DNA of 64,000 nt from Novosphingobium aerophilum (GCF_014230305.1 NZ_JACLAU010000005.1:1-64000), one strand, 5' to 3'; counted from the stretch's first letter, positions 17,353 through 25,581 are shown. Translations and numbers: made by a program. The notes: generated by a model from the sequence alone, not told the origin.

Positions 17353-18027
17353 TCAGGGCGCCGTCAGGTAGGCCAGGCACATCCGGCCCAGCTCGCGCTT
17401 CAGCTCTTCCCAGTCGTAGTCCGTCACCGCCTCGCGCGACGAACCCAGGCTGAGCTGGCGGGCAAGGGTGGCAAAGATGATGTAATAGGCCGCCTCGGCA
17501 CGGGTCGTGTGGTCCGCGCTGCCAAATTCGTCAGGATAGCGCAGCATGGCGTCACGGGCCTGGGCGACGGCGCGCAGGGCCGCTGCCTTGCCAGGGGCCG
17601 CAACCAGCGGGTCATGCTCGGCCCGGGCCATGGCCAGCCGCAACAGCGCGGCATTCTCGGTCAGGACCTGAGCATAGGTCTCGACATAGCGGGGGACGAA
17701 ATCGCGCAGGGTGGTGCACGTGGCGGTCAGCCGCTCGACCATTTCGGTCTCGGCCGCGGCGAGGTCTTCCATGGCCTTGGCGATCACCGCGCGGACCAGA
17801 TTGTCTTTGCTTTCGAACCGCAGGTAGATCGAGCCGATCGAGACGTTTCCCCGCTTGCTCACCTCGACCAGGGTGAAATCCTCGCTCCCGCGCTCCACCA
17901 TCAGGGCCCGTGCGGCGCCGAGCATGCGTTCCAGCGAAGCCTTGCTCCGCCCCTGCTGCGGGGTGCGGCTGACCGAATCGACATTGAACGGCTCGGGCTT
18001 GGGCTTGGCGCGGGAGGATGCGGGCAT
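17353..18027 (-). CDS. TetR-family transcriptional regulator
   Basis: A 224-residue regulator with basic leader PASSRAKPKPEP and an HTH at about residues 25-75 (DFTLVEVSKRGNVSIGSIYLRF), with the tail helix ESKDNLVRAVIAKAMED. The C-terminal ligand domain has no diagnostic motif. It precedes the secreted esterase gene, which it may control, and is one candidate reader of the TTRGAA-N6-TTCYAA dyads of this island, though only a half-site-like CTAGAA (18059-18064) occurs before it. Upstream lies a palindromic element. Confidence 0.85.
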   Translation of the reverse strand: MPASSRAKPKPEPFNVDSVSRTPQQGRSKASLERMLGAARALMVERGSEDFTLVEVSKRGNVSIGSIYLRFESKDNLVRAVIAKAMEDLAAAETEMVERLTATCTTLRDFVPRYVETYAQVLTENAALLRLAMARAEHDPLVAAPGKAAALRAVAQARDAMLRYPDEFGSADHTTRAEAAYYIIFATLARQLSLGSSREAVTDYDWEELKRELGRMCLAYLTAP

Positions 18028-18078
18028 GGATCAGGTCCTGAAGGATCGGAACAGGCAATCTAGAACGATCCCCCGCAC

Positions 18079-18349
18079 CTAGGCCGTAAACTCATAAACA
18101 GCGCCATCGAGGTTTGAGGCAGAAAGGCCCAGCGCAAGGCGGATAGGCGCAGGAATAGTGGTTCTATTCCAAGCCTATCCAACGCGGCGATGGGCCTTTC
18201 TGGACAAATCCCTGCGGGACGCCCAAATGGCTTCCATCTCGGCCAAACCCGCCCTTGGAAAGGCAACCAGCCTTCCCGGCGGGCGGCTTCGCCCGATCTG
18301 TTCGCCATTTGGGCGCCTCGATGGCGCTGCTTATGAGTTTACGGCCTAG
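18079..18349. mobile_element. MITE-like palindromic element with 33-bp terminal inverted repeats
   Basis: The ends 18080-18112 and 18316-18348 are inverted repeats matching at 32 of 33 positions (TAGGCCGTAAACTCATAAAC... and its complement). Both outer ends carry CTAG (18079-18082 and 18346-18349), which could be a 4-base target duplication of the YTAR type made by IS5-group elements. The inside, about 200 bases, holds nested hairpins (AGAAAGGCCCA with TGGGCCTTTCT; GGATAGGC with GCCTATCC; CGCCCAAATGGC with GCCATTTGGGCG) and no transposase. It fills the 408-base gap 18028-18435; I see no gene there. Confidence 0.7.
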
Positions 18350-18435
18350 CTGCATTTGCGGGATTTTCCAATCGTCGGGGTGAAGCTGTCCTCGTCTTGC
18401 TGAGGGGCAGGGGTGCTGTCCCGTGGCGGGCCCGA

Positions 18436-19635
18436 TCAGGCCGTTGCCGTCACCGGGCGGGGCAGCCGCGAAACCACGACCCCCACAGCCGCTGCCCCCA
18501 TGGCGATCAGCCCCATCACCAGGAACGCGCCCTGCATGGTTCCCGCCATGCCACGGACGGCGTGGACGATGTTCGGCGAAATCGCCTGACCCAGGAAGAA
18601 CGCGCAGGTCCAGACCCCCATGCCGCGGCCGCGATGGACGAAAGCGAACTTGGACTGGGCCCAGGCGATCAGGGCAGGCACGGCCATGCCCGCCCCGGTC
18701 TGCTGAAGCACGAGGCTGAGCTGCATGGAGGTGACACTGTGCGCCAGGCCGATCCCGGCGAGCCCGCTGCCCAGCAGCGCCAGGAAGACGGCGATCTGGA
18801 TGGCGTTCGAGTAGCGCGAGACCAGCCGGAAGACGACCGACCCCGCCAGGATGAACATGGCCGGGATGAAGGTCGCCTTACTCACCGCCATCGGATCGCT
18901 GACCCCGACCTCGCTCCAGGCGATGCTGCCGTTCACGATGAACACGTAGTAGATGATCGAGGCCAGCAGCGTGAGCCCGCCGACCTGCAGCGCACTACCG
19001 AGCGGAAAGGCCTCCGGACTGTCCGAGGCGACCGCCACCGCCGCCGGCTGCTCCCGCTTCGGTTCGAACAGGGTGAAATACATCGCAATGAAGATCGGGA
19101 AGGCGATCAGGTAGACCAGGAAGCCGCCGTTCCAGCGCACCGCAGCCACTGCGGCGACCAGAAAGAACACCGCCGGCTGGAAAAACGGCCCAACCAGCCC
19201 TTGCAGCATCAGCCAGTTGCGGCGGCCGGTGTCATCCCAGTAGTCGGCGATCAGCGTGTTGACGATGGTCAGGATCCCGGCCTCGCAGACCCCCAGCAGG
19301 AACCGCGAATAGAAGATCGCATCCAGATCCTCGAGGAAGAACGGAGCCGAGCCGATGATCCCGTAGAAGAAGGTGCAGACCAGCAGCAGCGGGCGCCGTC
19401 CGAATCGGTCGACGAACAAGCCGGCGAAGGGGGCGAGCAAGGCGATCGCATAGCCCGGGGCGGTCACCATGGCGGGCACCTTCTGGGCCGCATCCGGAAC
19501 GTCCCGGAAGTGCTCGATCATCGATTGGACCACCGGGAACATGGCGATGATCGCGAAGACCGGCAGGAAGCCGGCGACAATCATGGTAAGGCCCTGGGGA
19601 ATCAGGGTGAGGGGCCGCTTGGTCTGGTGCTGCAT
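18436..19635 (-). CDS. MFS transporter
   Basis: A 399-residue major facilitator with about 12 hydrophobic helices. The loop 2-3 motif reads AGLFVDRFGRRPLLL (about 71-85), the MFS signature, and a central charged loop (FEPKREQPAAVAVASDSPE) separates the two halves. It is divergent from the Gfo/Idh/MocA operon, sharing the 110-base promoter region with the palindrome at 19705-19722, so it probably carries a sugar, glycoside or aromatic compound used by that operon. Substrate not deducible. Confidence 0.85.
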   Translation of the reverse strand: MQHQTKRPLTLIPQGLTMIVAGFLPVFAIIAMFPVVQSMIEHFRDVPDAAQKVPAMVTAPGYAIALLAPFAGLFVDRFGRRPLLLVCTFFYGIIGSAPFFLEDLDAIFYSRFLLGVCEAGILTIVNTLIADYWDDTGRRNWLMLQGLVGPFFQPAVFFLVAAVAAVRWNGGFLVYLIAFPIFIAMYFTLFEPKREQPAAVAVASDSPEAFPLGSALQVGGLTLLASIIYYVFIVNGSIAWSEVGVSDPMAVSKATFIPAMFILAGSVVFRLVSRYSNAIQIAVFLALLGSGLAGIGLAHSVTSMQLSLVLQQTGAGMAVPALIAWAQSKFAFVHRGRGMGVWTCAFFLGQAISPNIVHAVRGMAGTMQGAFLVMGLIAMGAAAVGVVVSRLPRPVTATA

Positions 19636-19681
19636 GCCGTATTTCCGCTCCCGGTGCGATCCTGTGATGGTCGCTTCCTGC

Positions 19682-19722
19682 TTGACGGTCCGGCCTATAT
19701 CAAACTAGAATTATGGTTACAA
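19682..19722 (+). promoter_or_regulatory. Promoter and operator-like dyad before the Gfo/TIM/SDR operon
   Basis: TTGACG at 19682-19687 is a candidate -35; 17 bases later CTAGAA-TTATGG-TTACAA (19705-19722) covers the -10 position (CTAGAA or TAGAAT). The dyad matches the TTRGAA-N6-TTCYAA pattern at 5 of 6 left and 4 of 6 right positions. Confidence 0.5.
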
Positions 19723-19745
19723 ATACTATCGGGAGAGGTTCGGCG

Positions 19746-20861
19746 ATGACTCGCCTTCGGATGGGCATGGTGGGCGGTGGCCCCGGGGCGTTCATTGGCC
19801 CGGTGCACCGGATTGCGGCGGAGCTGGACGGCGAGATCGCGCTGGTGGCAGGGGTGTTCTCCAGCGATGCCGGGCGCAGCCGGGCGGCGGCGGGGAGCTA
19901 CCGGATCGATCCGGAGCGGGCCTATGGCTCGCTGGACGAGATGCTCGCGGCCGAGCGGGCGCGCGCGGACGGGATCGATTTCGTTGCGGTGGTCACGCCC
20001 AACCACAACCACCTGCCTTCGGCGCGCGCGGCGCTGCGGGCTGGGCTGCCGGTGATCTGCGACAAGCCGCTGACCGCGACCCTGGCCGAGGCGCACGAGC
20101 TGGCCGCGGTGGTGGCCGAGACCGGCCTGCCGTTCGCCGTGACTCACACCTATTCGGGCTATCCGCTGGTGCGCGAGGCGCGGGCGCGGGTGGCGGCCGG
20201 GGCGCTCGGCATAGTGCGCAAGGTGGTGGTCGAATATCCCCAGGGCTGGCTGGCCGGCGAAGCTTCGGGCAAGCAGGCCGAATGGCGCGTCGATCCGGCG
20301 CGCGCGGGGCTGGGCGGCTGCATCGGCGACATCGGCGTCCACGCCTTCCAACTGGCTGAATTCATCACCGGGTTGGAGGTGACCGAGCTGCTCGCCGATC
20401 TGGGTGCCGTGGTGCCGGGCCGCAGGCTCGACGATGACTGCACCGTGCTGCTGCGCTTCGCCAACGGCGCGCGCGGCGTGCTGCTCGCCAGCCAGATCGA
20501 GGTGGGCGAGCTCAACGGCCTGCGCATCCGGCTCTATGGCGACAGGGGCGGGCTGGTGTGGCGGCAGGAGCAGCCCAACACCTTGACCTTGCATACGCTC
20601 GATGGACGGACCGAGGTGGTCCATGCCGGCGGGCCGCAGCTTGGCCCCGACGCGGCGAGCCGGACGCGCACGCCGACCGGCCATCCCGAGGGCTATCTCG
20701 AGGCCTTCGCCAACCTCTACCGCGATTTCGCCGCGGTGCTGCGCGGTGAGGAGGCTCCGCTGCTGCCCGGGATCGCCACGGGCCTGCGCGGCATGGCCTT
20801 CATCGCCACCGCGGTCGAAGCCAGCCGCGCGCGCGCCGGCTGGGTGCCGCTGACCGTCTGA
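19746..20861 (+). CDS. Gfo/Idh/MocA-family sugar dehydrogenase
   Basis: A 371-residue NAD(P)-dependent oxidoreductase. ATG 19746 follows GGGAGAGG at 8 bases. The Rossmann motif is GMVGGGPGAFIGPVHRIAA, and the family motif for the catalytic Lys appears as CDKPLTATLAEAHEL. The C-terminal beta-sheet domain contains GGCIGDIGVHAFQLAEF (His in the active site). Members of this family make or reduce 3-keto sugars; DgpA-type members oxidise C-glycosides at C3 of the sugar. Its operon partners are a TIM barrel and an SDR. A role in forming or handling 3-keto glycosides fits the deglycosidases nearby but is inference. Confidence 0.87.
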   Translation: MTRLRMGMVGGGPGAFIGPVHRIAAELDGEIALVAGVFSSDAGRSRAAAGSYRIDPERAYGSLDEMLAAERARADGIDFVAVVTPNHNHLPSARAALRAGLPVICDKPLTATLAEAHELAAVVAETGLPFAVTHTYSGYPLVREARARVAAGALGIVRKVVVEYPQGWLAGEASGKQAEWRVDPARAGLGGCIGDIGVHAFQLAEFITGLEVTELLADLGAVVPGRRLDDDCTVLLRFANGARGVLLASQIEVGELNGLRIRLYGDRGGLVWRQEQPNTLTLHTLDGRTEVVHAGGPQLGPDAASRTRTPTGHPEGYLEAFANLYRDFAAVLRGEEAPLLPGIATGLRGMAFIATAVEASRARAGWVPLTV

Positions 20862-20886
20862 TCCCTTTTCACCAGGACACCACGCC

Positions 20887-21942
20887 ATGAAGACCATCCA
20901 GGGCCCCGGCATCTTCCTTGCCCAGTTCGCCGGCGACGCCGCCCCGTTCAACAGCCTGCCCGCCATCGCCGACTGGGCTGCCGGGCTGGGCTACAAGGGG
21001 GTGCAGATCCCCAGTTGGGACGCGCGGCTGTTCGATCTGGCGCTCGCCGCCGAGAGCCAGACCTATTGCGACGAGGTCAAGGGCCTGCTCGCCGACAAGG
21101 GGCTGGCGATCACCGAGCTGTCGACTCACCTGCAAGGCCAGTTGGTGGCGGTGCACCCGGCCTATGACGCGCAGTTCGACGGCTTCGCTCCGGCCGCGGT
21201 TCACGGCAACCCGACGGCACGGCAGGAATGGGCGGTGCAGCAGATGAAGCACGCCGCCGTGGCGAGCCGCCGGCTCGGCCTGACCGCGCACGCCACCTTC
21301 TCGGGCGCCTTCGCCTGGCCCTACTTCTACCCCTGGCCGGCGCGCCCGGCCGGGCTGGTCGAGGACGCCTTCGCCGAGCTCGCACGCCGCTGGAAACCGA
21401 TCCTCGACGCGTTCGACGAGAACGGGGTCGACGTCGCCTACGAGATCCACCCGGGCGAGGACCTGCACGACGGGGTGACCTTCGAGATGTTCCTCGATCG
21501 CGTCGGCCACCATCCGCGCGCCAACATCCTCTACGATCCCAGCCACTTCGTGCTGCAGCAGCTCGACTATCTGGCCTTCATCGACCTTTATCACGAGCGC
21601 ATCCGGTGCTTCCACGTCAAGGACGCCGAGTTCCGCCCCAACGGCCGCTCGGGGGTCTATGGCGGCTATCAGGCCTGGGTCGACCGGCCGGGCCGGTTCC
21701 GCAGCCTGGGCGACGGGCAGGTCGATTTCCCCGCCATCTTCAGCAAGATGGCCGCCAACGACTTCCCCGGCTGGGCCGTGCTCGAATGGGAATGCGCGCT
21801 CAAGCACCCCGAACAGGGCGCCGCCGAGGGCGCACCCTTCATCCGGAAGCACATCATCGAGGTCACCCCCCACGCCTTCGACGATTTCGCCGCCGGCGGC
21901 GCCGATCGCGCGCTGAACAAGCGCCTGATGGGCATCGGGTGA
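20887..21942 (+). CDS. Xylose isomerase-like TIM-barrel sugar isomerase/epimerase or keto-glycoside lyase
   Basis: A 351-residue barrel, larger than hydroxypyruvate isomerase. Candidate metal ligands: E in AYEIHPGED, D and H in YDPSHF, H in CFHVKDAEF, and E in VLEWECALK. The set Glu-Asp-His-Glu is typical of the superfamily. It follows the Gfo/Idh/MocA gene by 25 bases, a pairing common in pathways for 3-keto sugars and inositols. It may act after the dehydrogenase on a 3-keto hexoside. The stop overlaps the next gene's start by one base (TGATG), so the SDR is coupled to it. Confidence 0.83.
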   Translation: MKTIQGPGIFLAQFAGDAAPFNSLPAIADWAAGLGYKGVQIPSWDARLFDLALAAESQTYCDEVKGLLADKGLAITELSTHLQGQLVAVHPAYDAQFDGFAPAAVHGNPTARQEWAVQQMKHAAVASRRLGLTAHATFSGAFAWPYFYPWPARPAGLVEDAFAELARRWKPILDAFDENGVDVAYEIHPGEDLHDGVTFEMFLDRVGHHPRANILYDPSHFVLQQLDYLAFIDLYHERIRCFHVKDAEFRPNGRSGVYGGYQAWVDRPGRFRSLGDGQVDFPAIFSKMAANDFPGWAVLEWECALKHPEQGAAEGAPFIRKHIIEVTPHAFDDFAAGGADRALNKRLMGIG

Positions 21943-22712
21943 TGACCGCGCCACCCGCGCCGACCTGTGCGCTGATCACCGGGGGCGCGACCGGCATCGG
22001 CCTGGAACTCGCCCGGCAGTGGCTGGCGCGCGGGACCCGCGTGATCGTCTGCGGGCGGCGGGAGGCGGCGCTGGCCGCGGCCCGGGCCGAGCTGCCGGGC
22101 CTGGTGACCCGCGTCTGCGACGTGACCGACGATGCCGCCCGCGCCGATCTGGTCGCCTGGATCGGGGCCGAGCATCCCGACCTGGACCTGCTGGTCAACA
22201 ATGCTGGGGCCCAGGTGCATAGGGTGATCGACCAGCCGCAAGCCTTTGCCGGCACGGCCGAGGAGATCGCGGTCAACCTGACCGCCCCGATCCTGCTCAC
22301 CGCCGCGCTGCTGCCCCTCCTGCGGCGCCAGCCGCACGCCTGGATCATCATGGTCAGCTCGGGCCTGGCCTTCGCGCCGATCGCTCATGCGCCGGTCTAT
22401 TGCGCCGCCAAGGCGGGGTTGCACAGCTTCACCCTGTCGCTGCGCCACCAGTTGCGGGGGACAAGCGTGCAGGTCGTGGAATTCGCGCCCCCGGCGGTCG
22501 ATACGGCGCTGGGCAACCGCTCCGACGAGAACCGCGCCGCCTCGGCCGCCCACATGATGTCCGCGCCCGATTGCGTGACCGCGGCACTGGCACGGTTCGA
22601 TGCCGGGGACGAGGAACTGCTGGTCGGGACATCGCCGATGCTGCGGGAAAAGGGCGAGGCGCTGTTCGCCATGCTGAACCCGCCGATGGCACTCCCGGGG
22701 GCCGCGCCCTGA
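21942..22712 (+). CDS. Short-chain dehydrogenase/reductase
   Basis: A 256-residue classical SDR. The cofactor loop is ALITGGATGIGLELARQW, followed by NNAGAQ, the catalytic Ser in MVSSGLAF and YCAAK (Tyr/Lys). ATG 21942 overlaps the TIM-barrel stop; a longer upstream reading is a shadow. The C-terminal part resembles DltE-like reductases. In this operon it may reduce a keto sugar or an aglycone carbonyl. Cofactor preference is not evident: there is an Arg in CGRREA after strand 2, compatible with NADP. Confidence 0.85.
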   Translation: MTAPPAPTCALITGGATGIGLELARQWLARGTRVIVCGRREAALAAARAELPGLVTRVCDVTDDAARADLVAWIGAEHPDLDLLVNNAGAQVHRVIDQPQAFAGTAEEIAVNLTAPILLTAALLPLLRRQPHAWIIMVSSGLAFAPIAHAPVYCAAKAGLHSFTLSLRHQLRGTSVQVVEFAPPAVDTALGNRSDENRAASAAHMMSAPDCVTAALARFDAGDEELLVGTSPMLREKGEALFAMLNPPMALPGAAP

Positions 22713-22726
22713 CCCGCGGCCTCGAC

Positions 22727-22756
22727 TTGACCCGAATCGCCGTTCCAATCTAGTCT
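22727..22756 (+). promoter_or_regulatory. Putative promoter of the Rieske oxygenase with operator-like dyad
   Basis: TTGACC (22727-22732) and TAGTCT (22751-22756) are spaced 18 bases. CCCGAA-TCGCCG-TTCCAA (22731-22748) lies between and has a perfect right half (TTCCAA) of the shared TTRGAA-N6-TTCYAA motif; the left half matches only in GAA. Confidence 0.45.
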
Positions 22757-22759
22757 GCG

Positions 22760-22941
22760 TCGGCCCGCTCTGGCGGGCGACAGCCTGGTGACCGGTGCGT
22801 TCCGGTCTGGGATGCCTTCCCCGTTTCGGGGGGCAGCTGCAGGCCCCACGGCGTAAGGGCGGGTCCAATCCCGCAGTGGGTGCGGGCGATGCAGTAACAA
22901 TCCAACGATCACCCGTGCCCGCGACAAGCGAGGAGAGTGTG
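22760..22941 (+). promoter_or_regulatory. Highly structured 5' leader of the Rieske gene, riboswitch-like, class unknown
   Basis: Consecutive stems can be drawn: GCCCGC/GCGGGC (22763-22778), ACCGG/CCGGT (22791-22806), TGCC-CCCCG/CGGGG-GGCA (22813-22835), and CCCAC/GTGGG (22845-22880) enclosing GCGGG/CCCGC with loop TCCAAT. A further GCGGGC (22882-22887) can pair with GCCCGC (22917-22922), which ends 8 bases before AGGAGAG (22931-22937). The same GCGGGC could also pair with the first GCCCGC, giving two exclusive folds. No class I recognise (cobalamin, TPP, SAM, glycine) fits the conserved bases. Confidence 0.45.
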
Positions 22942-23955
22942 ATGTCGGATTACGTGCGCAATTGCTGGTACATGGCGGGCTGGGCGGACGAGGTTCCCGA
23001 TGGGGGATGGCTTGCCCGGCGGCTGCTCGACCAGCCCTGGCTCGTGCTGCGGCTCGCCGATGGCGGGTACACCATGCTGGCCGACCGCTGCCCGCACCGG
23101 TTCGCGCCGCTTTCGCTGGGTGAGCGGGTGGGCGATACCGTGCGCTGCGGGTACCACGGGCTGGGCTTCGATGCGGCCGGGCGCTGCGTCCATGAACCGT
23201 TCGGCGGCACACCGCCGCAGAACGCGCGGGTCACCAGCCTGCCCGTGATCGAGCGGCACGGGGCGCTGTGGTTCTGGCCCGGGGACCCTGCGCTGGCCGA
23301 TCCGGCGACGATCGCCGACTTTGCCTTCTGCACCGGTCCGGAGCATCTGCGCGCGCACTTCACCATGCAGGCGAACTACGAGCTGGTGACCGACAACCTG
23401 ATGGACCTGAGCCATGCCGAGTTCCTGCACAAGGAGAGCTTCGGCACCAATGGCACGCTGCTGCGCCACGGGCGCCAGACCGTGCTGAGCGAGGATGACG
23501 GGGCGATCTGGAACAACTGGGACATCACGCAGGCCGAGCCGCCCGAATGGGCCAGGCCGATGCTGGGCGAGGGCGCCCGGATCAACCAGACGCTGCACAT
23601 CCGCTGGCATGCCCCGGCCACCATGGCGCTGTTCATCACCCTGGAGGATGCCGCGACCGGCCAGCCGATCGTCCCCGCCATGGCCAACCCGCACATCATC
23701 ACGCCCGAGACCCCGGGCAGCTCGCACTACTTCTTCACCCGCGAACACGGGCCCGAGGCCGAGGCCCTGTTCCGCAAGGCCTTCATCGAGGAGGACGAGC
23801 CGATGGTCGAAGCGGTGCACCGCCAACTTGGCGGCGAGGACTTCTGGGACGCCCGGCCGGTGGTCCTGCCGACCGATGCGGCGGCGATCCGCGCGCGGCG
23901 GCGGCTGATGCAGCTGCGCCGGGCCGAAGCCGGGGCGGAGCCGCCGGCCGACTGA
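22942..23955 (+). CDS. VanA-type Rieske [2Fe-2S] aromatic oxygenase (O-demethylase-like)
   Basis: A 337-residue terminal oxygenase. The Rieske cluster ligands are C50 and H52 (CPHR) and C69 and H72 (CGYH). The mononuclear iron site is DNLMDLSHAEFLH with H158 and H163. Length and the N-terminus VRNCWYMAGWADEV are those of the vanillate O-demethylase group, which strips methyl groups from methoxy-aromatics with electrons from a separate reductase. No reductase gene is in this window. It may demethylate methoxylated flavonoid or cinnamate fragments. ATG 22942 has AGGAGAG four bases upstream. A long structured leader precedes it and a hairpin follows. Confidence 0.87.
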   Translation: MSDYVRNCWYMAGWADEVPDGGWLARRLLDQPWLVLRLADGGYTMLADRCPHRFAPLSLGERVGDTVRCGYHGLGFDAAGRCVHEPFGGTPPQNARVTSLPVIERHGALWFWPGDPALADPATIADFAFCTGPEHLRAHFTMQANYELVTDNLMDLSHAEFLHKESFGTNGTLLRHGRQTVLSEDDGAIWNNWDITQAEPPEWARPMLGEGARINQTLHIRWHAPATMALFITLEDAATGQPIVPAMANPHIITPETPGSSHYFFTREHGPEAEALFRKAFIEEDEPMVEAVHRQLGGEDFWDARPVVLPTDAAAIRARRRLMQLRRAEAGAEPPAD

Positions 23956-23962
23956 ACCGCAA

Positions 23963-23995
23963 CGGGCCCCGGCATCGCACGGATGCCGGGGCCCG
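23963..23995. terminator. Bidirectional hairpin terminator
   Basis: CGGGCCCCGGCATC (23963-23976) and its exact complement (23982-23995) with loop GCACG form a 14-bp stem between the convergent Rieske gene and the second deglycosidase operon. No T-run follows, so it may pause or protect ends rather than terminate alone. Confidence 0.7.
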
Positions 23996-24018
23996 TCGGA
24001 GTGCGCGCGGGGCAGGCC

Positions 24019-24393
24019 TCAGGCGGCCAGCGCCAGCTCCTTGGTGTCCTTCGTGGTCGGGACGAAGGGCAGGTAGGACACCCGATAGCGCACCGCGAAG
24101 GTGATCGCATGGGCACCGGGGGTAAGGCCGCCGTTGAGCACGATGATCGTGGCCTTTTCGCCGAAATTCCAGCGGTTGTCGTAAACCGTTTCCATCTCGT
24201 CGAGGGTATAGGTCCGGCCACGGACGGCGAAACGCACCGCCTCGCGCGGCTGCACCGTGCCGTCGACGGTCACCTGGATATCCTCGATCATCGACAGGCC
24301 CAGGCCGCGATAATAGGGCAGGCGCCCCAGGAACGAAAAGCCGCCCTCCACGGACTGGAGGCTGCCCTCGACGATCATCTTGTTGTCCATCAT
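24019..24393 (-). CDS. C-glycoside deglycosidase beta subunit-like protein (DUF6379), copy 2
   Basis: A 124-residue beta-sandwich-like protein. GLPYYRGLGLS-type core: FLGRLPYYRGLGLSMIEDIQ (about 21-40), followed by VTVDGTVQ and the acidic loop YTLDEMETVYDNRWNFGE, then LNGGLTPGAHAI and RVSYLPFVP. These are the hallmarks I associate with DUF6379 beta subunits of C-deglycosidases; this copy is more canonical than copy 1, which lacks the WNFGE segment. AAGGAG stands nine bases before the ATG pair at 24393/24390. It follows the alpha-subunit gene by 14 bases, the reverse order of copy 1. Confidence 0.83.
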   Translation of the reverse strand: MMDNKMIVEGSLQSVEGGFSFLGRLPYYRGLGLSMIEDIQVTVDGTVQPREAVRFAVRGRTYTLDEMETVYDNRWNFGEKATIIVLNGGLTPGAHAITFAVRYRVSYLPFVPTTKDTKELALAA

Positions 24394-24407
24394 GGTCGGG
24401 GTCTCCT

Positions 24408-25430
24408 TCAGGCCGCGATCGGGGTCTTGAGGCTGGGCACTTCGGTTTCGCCCAGCAGCCGGGCCAGCATGACCTGCTGGCGACGGACCTGTTCGACCGA
24501 GTTCGGCTCCTCGGCGTCCTCGATCCAGCGGTTGCCTTCGTATTCCGAGCAGATGTAGCCCTGGAAGCCGCCCTGCTGCAGCACCTTCACGATCTCGTCA
24601 TAGGGGATCGACGGCTCCACATAGTCCTCGGTCATCTGGTAGAACTTGCCGTGGATGTTGTGGATGCGCGACATGTGATCCAGCATGCGCTTGGGCTCGA
24701 AGGCAGCGTTGTGGCGCAGGGTCTCGGCCATGGCGATGGCCGGGCCGGTTCCGCCCATCTGCTGCACGTTCAGGATCACATACTCCGACAGCACGCGGTC
24801 CTCGTAGGCCTTGACGACATAGTCGGCGATGGCCTGCGGCACGCCCAGGCGCAGGAACCGTTCCTTCCACACCGGCGGGAAGGCGAACAGGAACATGCCC
24901 ATGTCGGGCAGGAAGCCCAGCGCATCCGATCCCGACTTCTCGAAGGCTTCGGCATGGCGGATGATCCAGGGGTGATCGAAGTGCAGCGGGGCGTGTACCT
25001 CGATCAGGATCTTGATGCCCCTCTCCTCGGCATGCGGCGCCGCGGCGACCAGCACCTCGGGGGCGATCGAGACCAGCGCGCGGATGTACTTCATGCCCAG
25101 CCGGGCGCCGAAATCGATGTCGTTGCGAACGCTGGCGACCTGCTCTTCGAAGGGCATCTCGCGGCCCTTGTAGCGCTTGTAGTCCAGCATGAAGTCGTGG
25201 CTGACGGGCACGCAATCGTACTGGGCGATCAGCCGGTGCCAGTTGTCGACATCGGCGTCGGCCGCACCATATTCGGGCCAGCCCCAGAAGGTTTGCTCGC
25301 CGATGATCTCGATGCCGCGGGCGCCCAGTTCGGCGCTGGTGCGGATGCAGTCCTCCAGGCTCATTTTGCCCTGGAAGGTCTCGTTCTGGTAGGAATAGAG
25401 GCTGACGCCCCGCTTGATCGCACTGCTCAT
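24408..25430 (-). CDS. C-glycoside deglycosidase alpha subunit-like TIM barrel, copy 2
   Basis: A 340-residue xylose isomerase-like barrel. I start at ATG 25430 (MSSAIKRGVSLYSYQNE), which has GGAG eight bases upstream; a further in-frame Met 14 codons earlier adds a Pro-rich tail. Candidate metal ligands: E144 and H146 (IEVHAP), D176 (LPDMG), H257 or H260 (HNIHGKFY) and E296 (SEYEG). The match of EVHAP, HGKF and SE-x-EG with copy 1 shows common ancestry, yet the central regions differ, so substrate ranges probably differ. Its promoter (25545-25581) carries the same dyad as copy 1. Confidence 0.83.
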   Translation of the reverse strand: MSSAIKRGVSLYSYQNETFQGKMSLEDCIRTSAELGARGIEIIGEQTFWGWPEYGAADADVDNWHRLIAQYDCVPVSHDFMLDYKRYKGREMPFEEQVASVRNDIDFGARLGMKYIRALVSIAPEVLVAAAPHAEERGIKILIEVHAPLHFDHPWIIRHAEAFEKSGSDALGFLPDMGMFLFAFPPVWKERFLRLGVPQAIADYVVKAYEDRVLSEYVILNVQQMGGTGPAIAMAETLRHNAAFEPKRMLDHMSRIHNIHGKFYQMTEDYVEPSIPYDEIVKVLQQGGFQGYICSEYEGNRWIEDAEEPNSVEQVRRQQVMLARLLGETEVPSLKTPIAA

Positions 25431-25544
25431 CCTCAAAACTCCGCATGAGGTTTTCGGGGGGCGGGGCGTCAAGCCTTTGCTCGGCGAGCTCGCGAACTGC
25501 GGCCGCCGGCGTCCGGATTCTCTCCCCTGGGGCCGAGGCCCTAA

Positions 25545-25581
25545 TTGGAACCAATATTCTTAAAAACGCCGGCGGCGTCAA
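25545..25581 (-). promoter_or_regulatory. Promoter with overlapping palindrome for deglycosidase operon 2
   Basis: On the minus strand TTGACG (25581-25576), a 17-base spacer and AATATT (25558-25553) form a good sigma-70 promoter. The dyad TTGGAA-CCAATA-TTCTTA (25545-25562, plus-strand reading) covers the -10 box. A half copy, TTAGAATCAATAT, occurs at 25609-25621 toward the DoxX gene. The rest of the gap 25431-25674 shows nothing coding. Confidence 0.65.

Noticed and set aside
22859..22874. tRNA T-arm-like GCGGGTCCAATCCCGC
   Set aside because: Loop has six bases, no acceptor, D or anticodon arms can be found around it.
22760..22941. Cobalamin riboswitch before the Rieske gene
   Set aside because: AGCCTGGTGACC faintly resembles the B12 box but the conserved core and the usual order of elements are missing.
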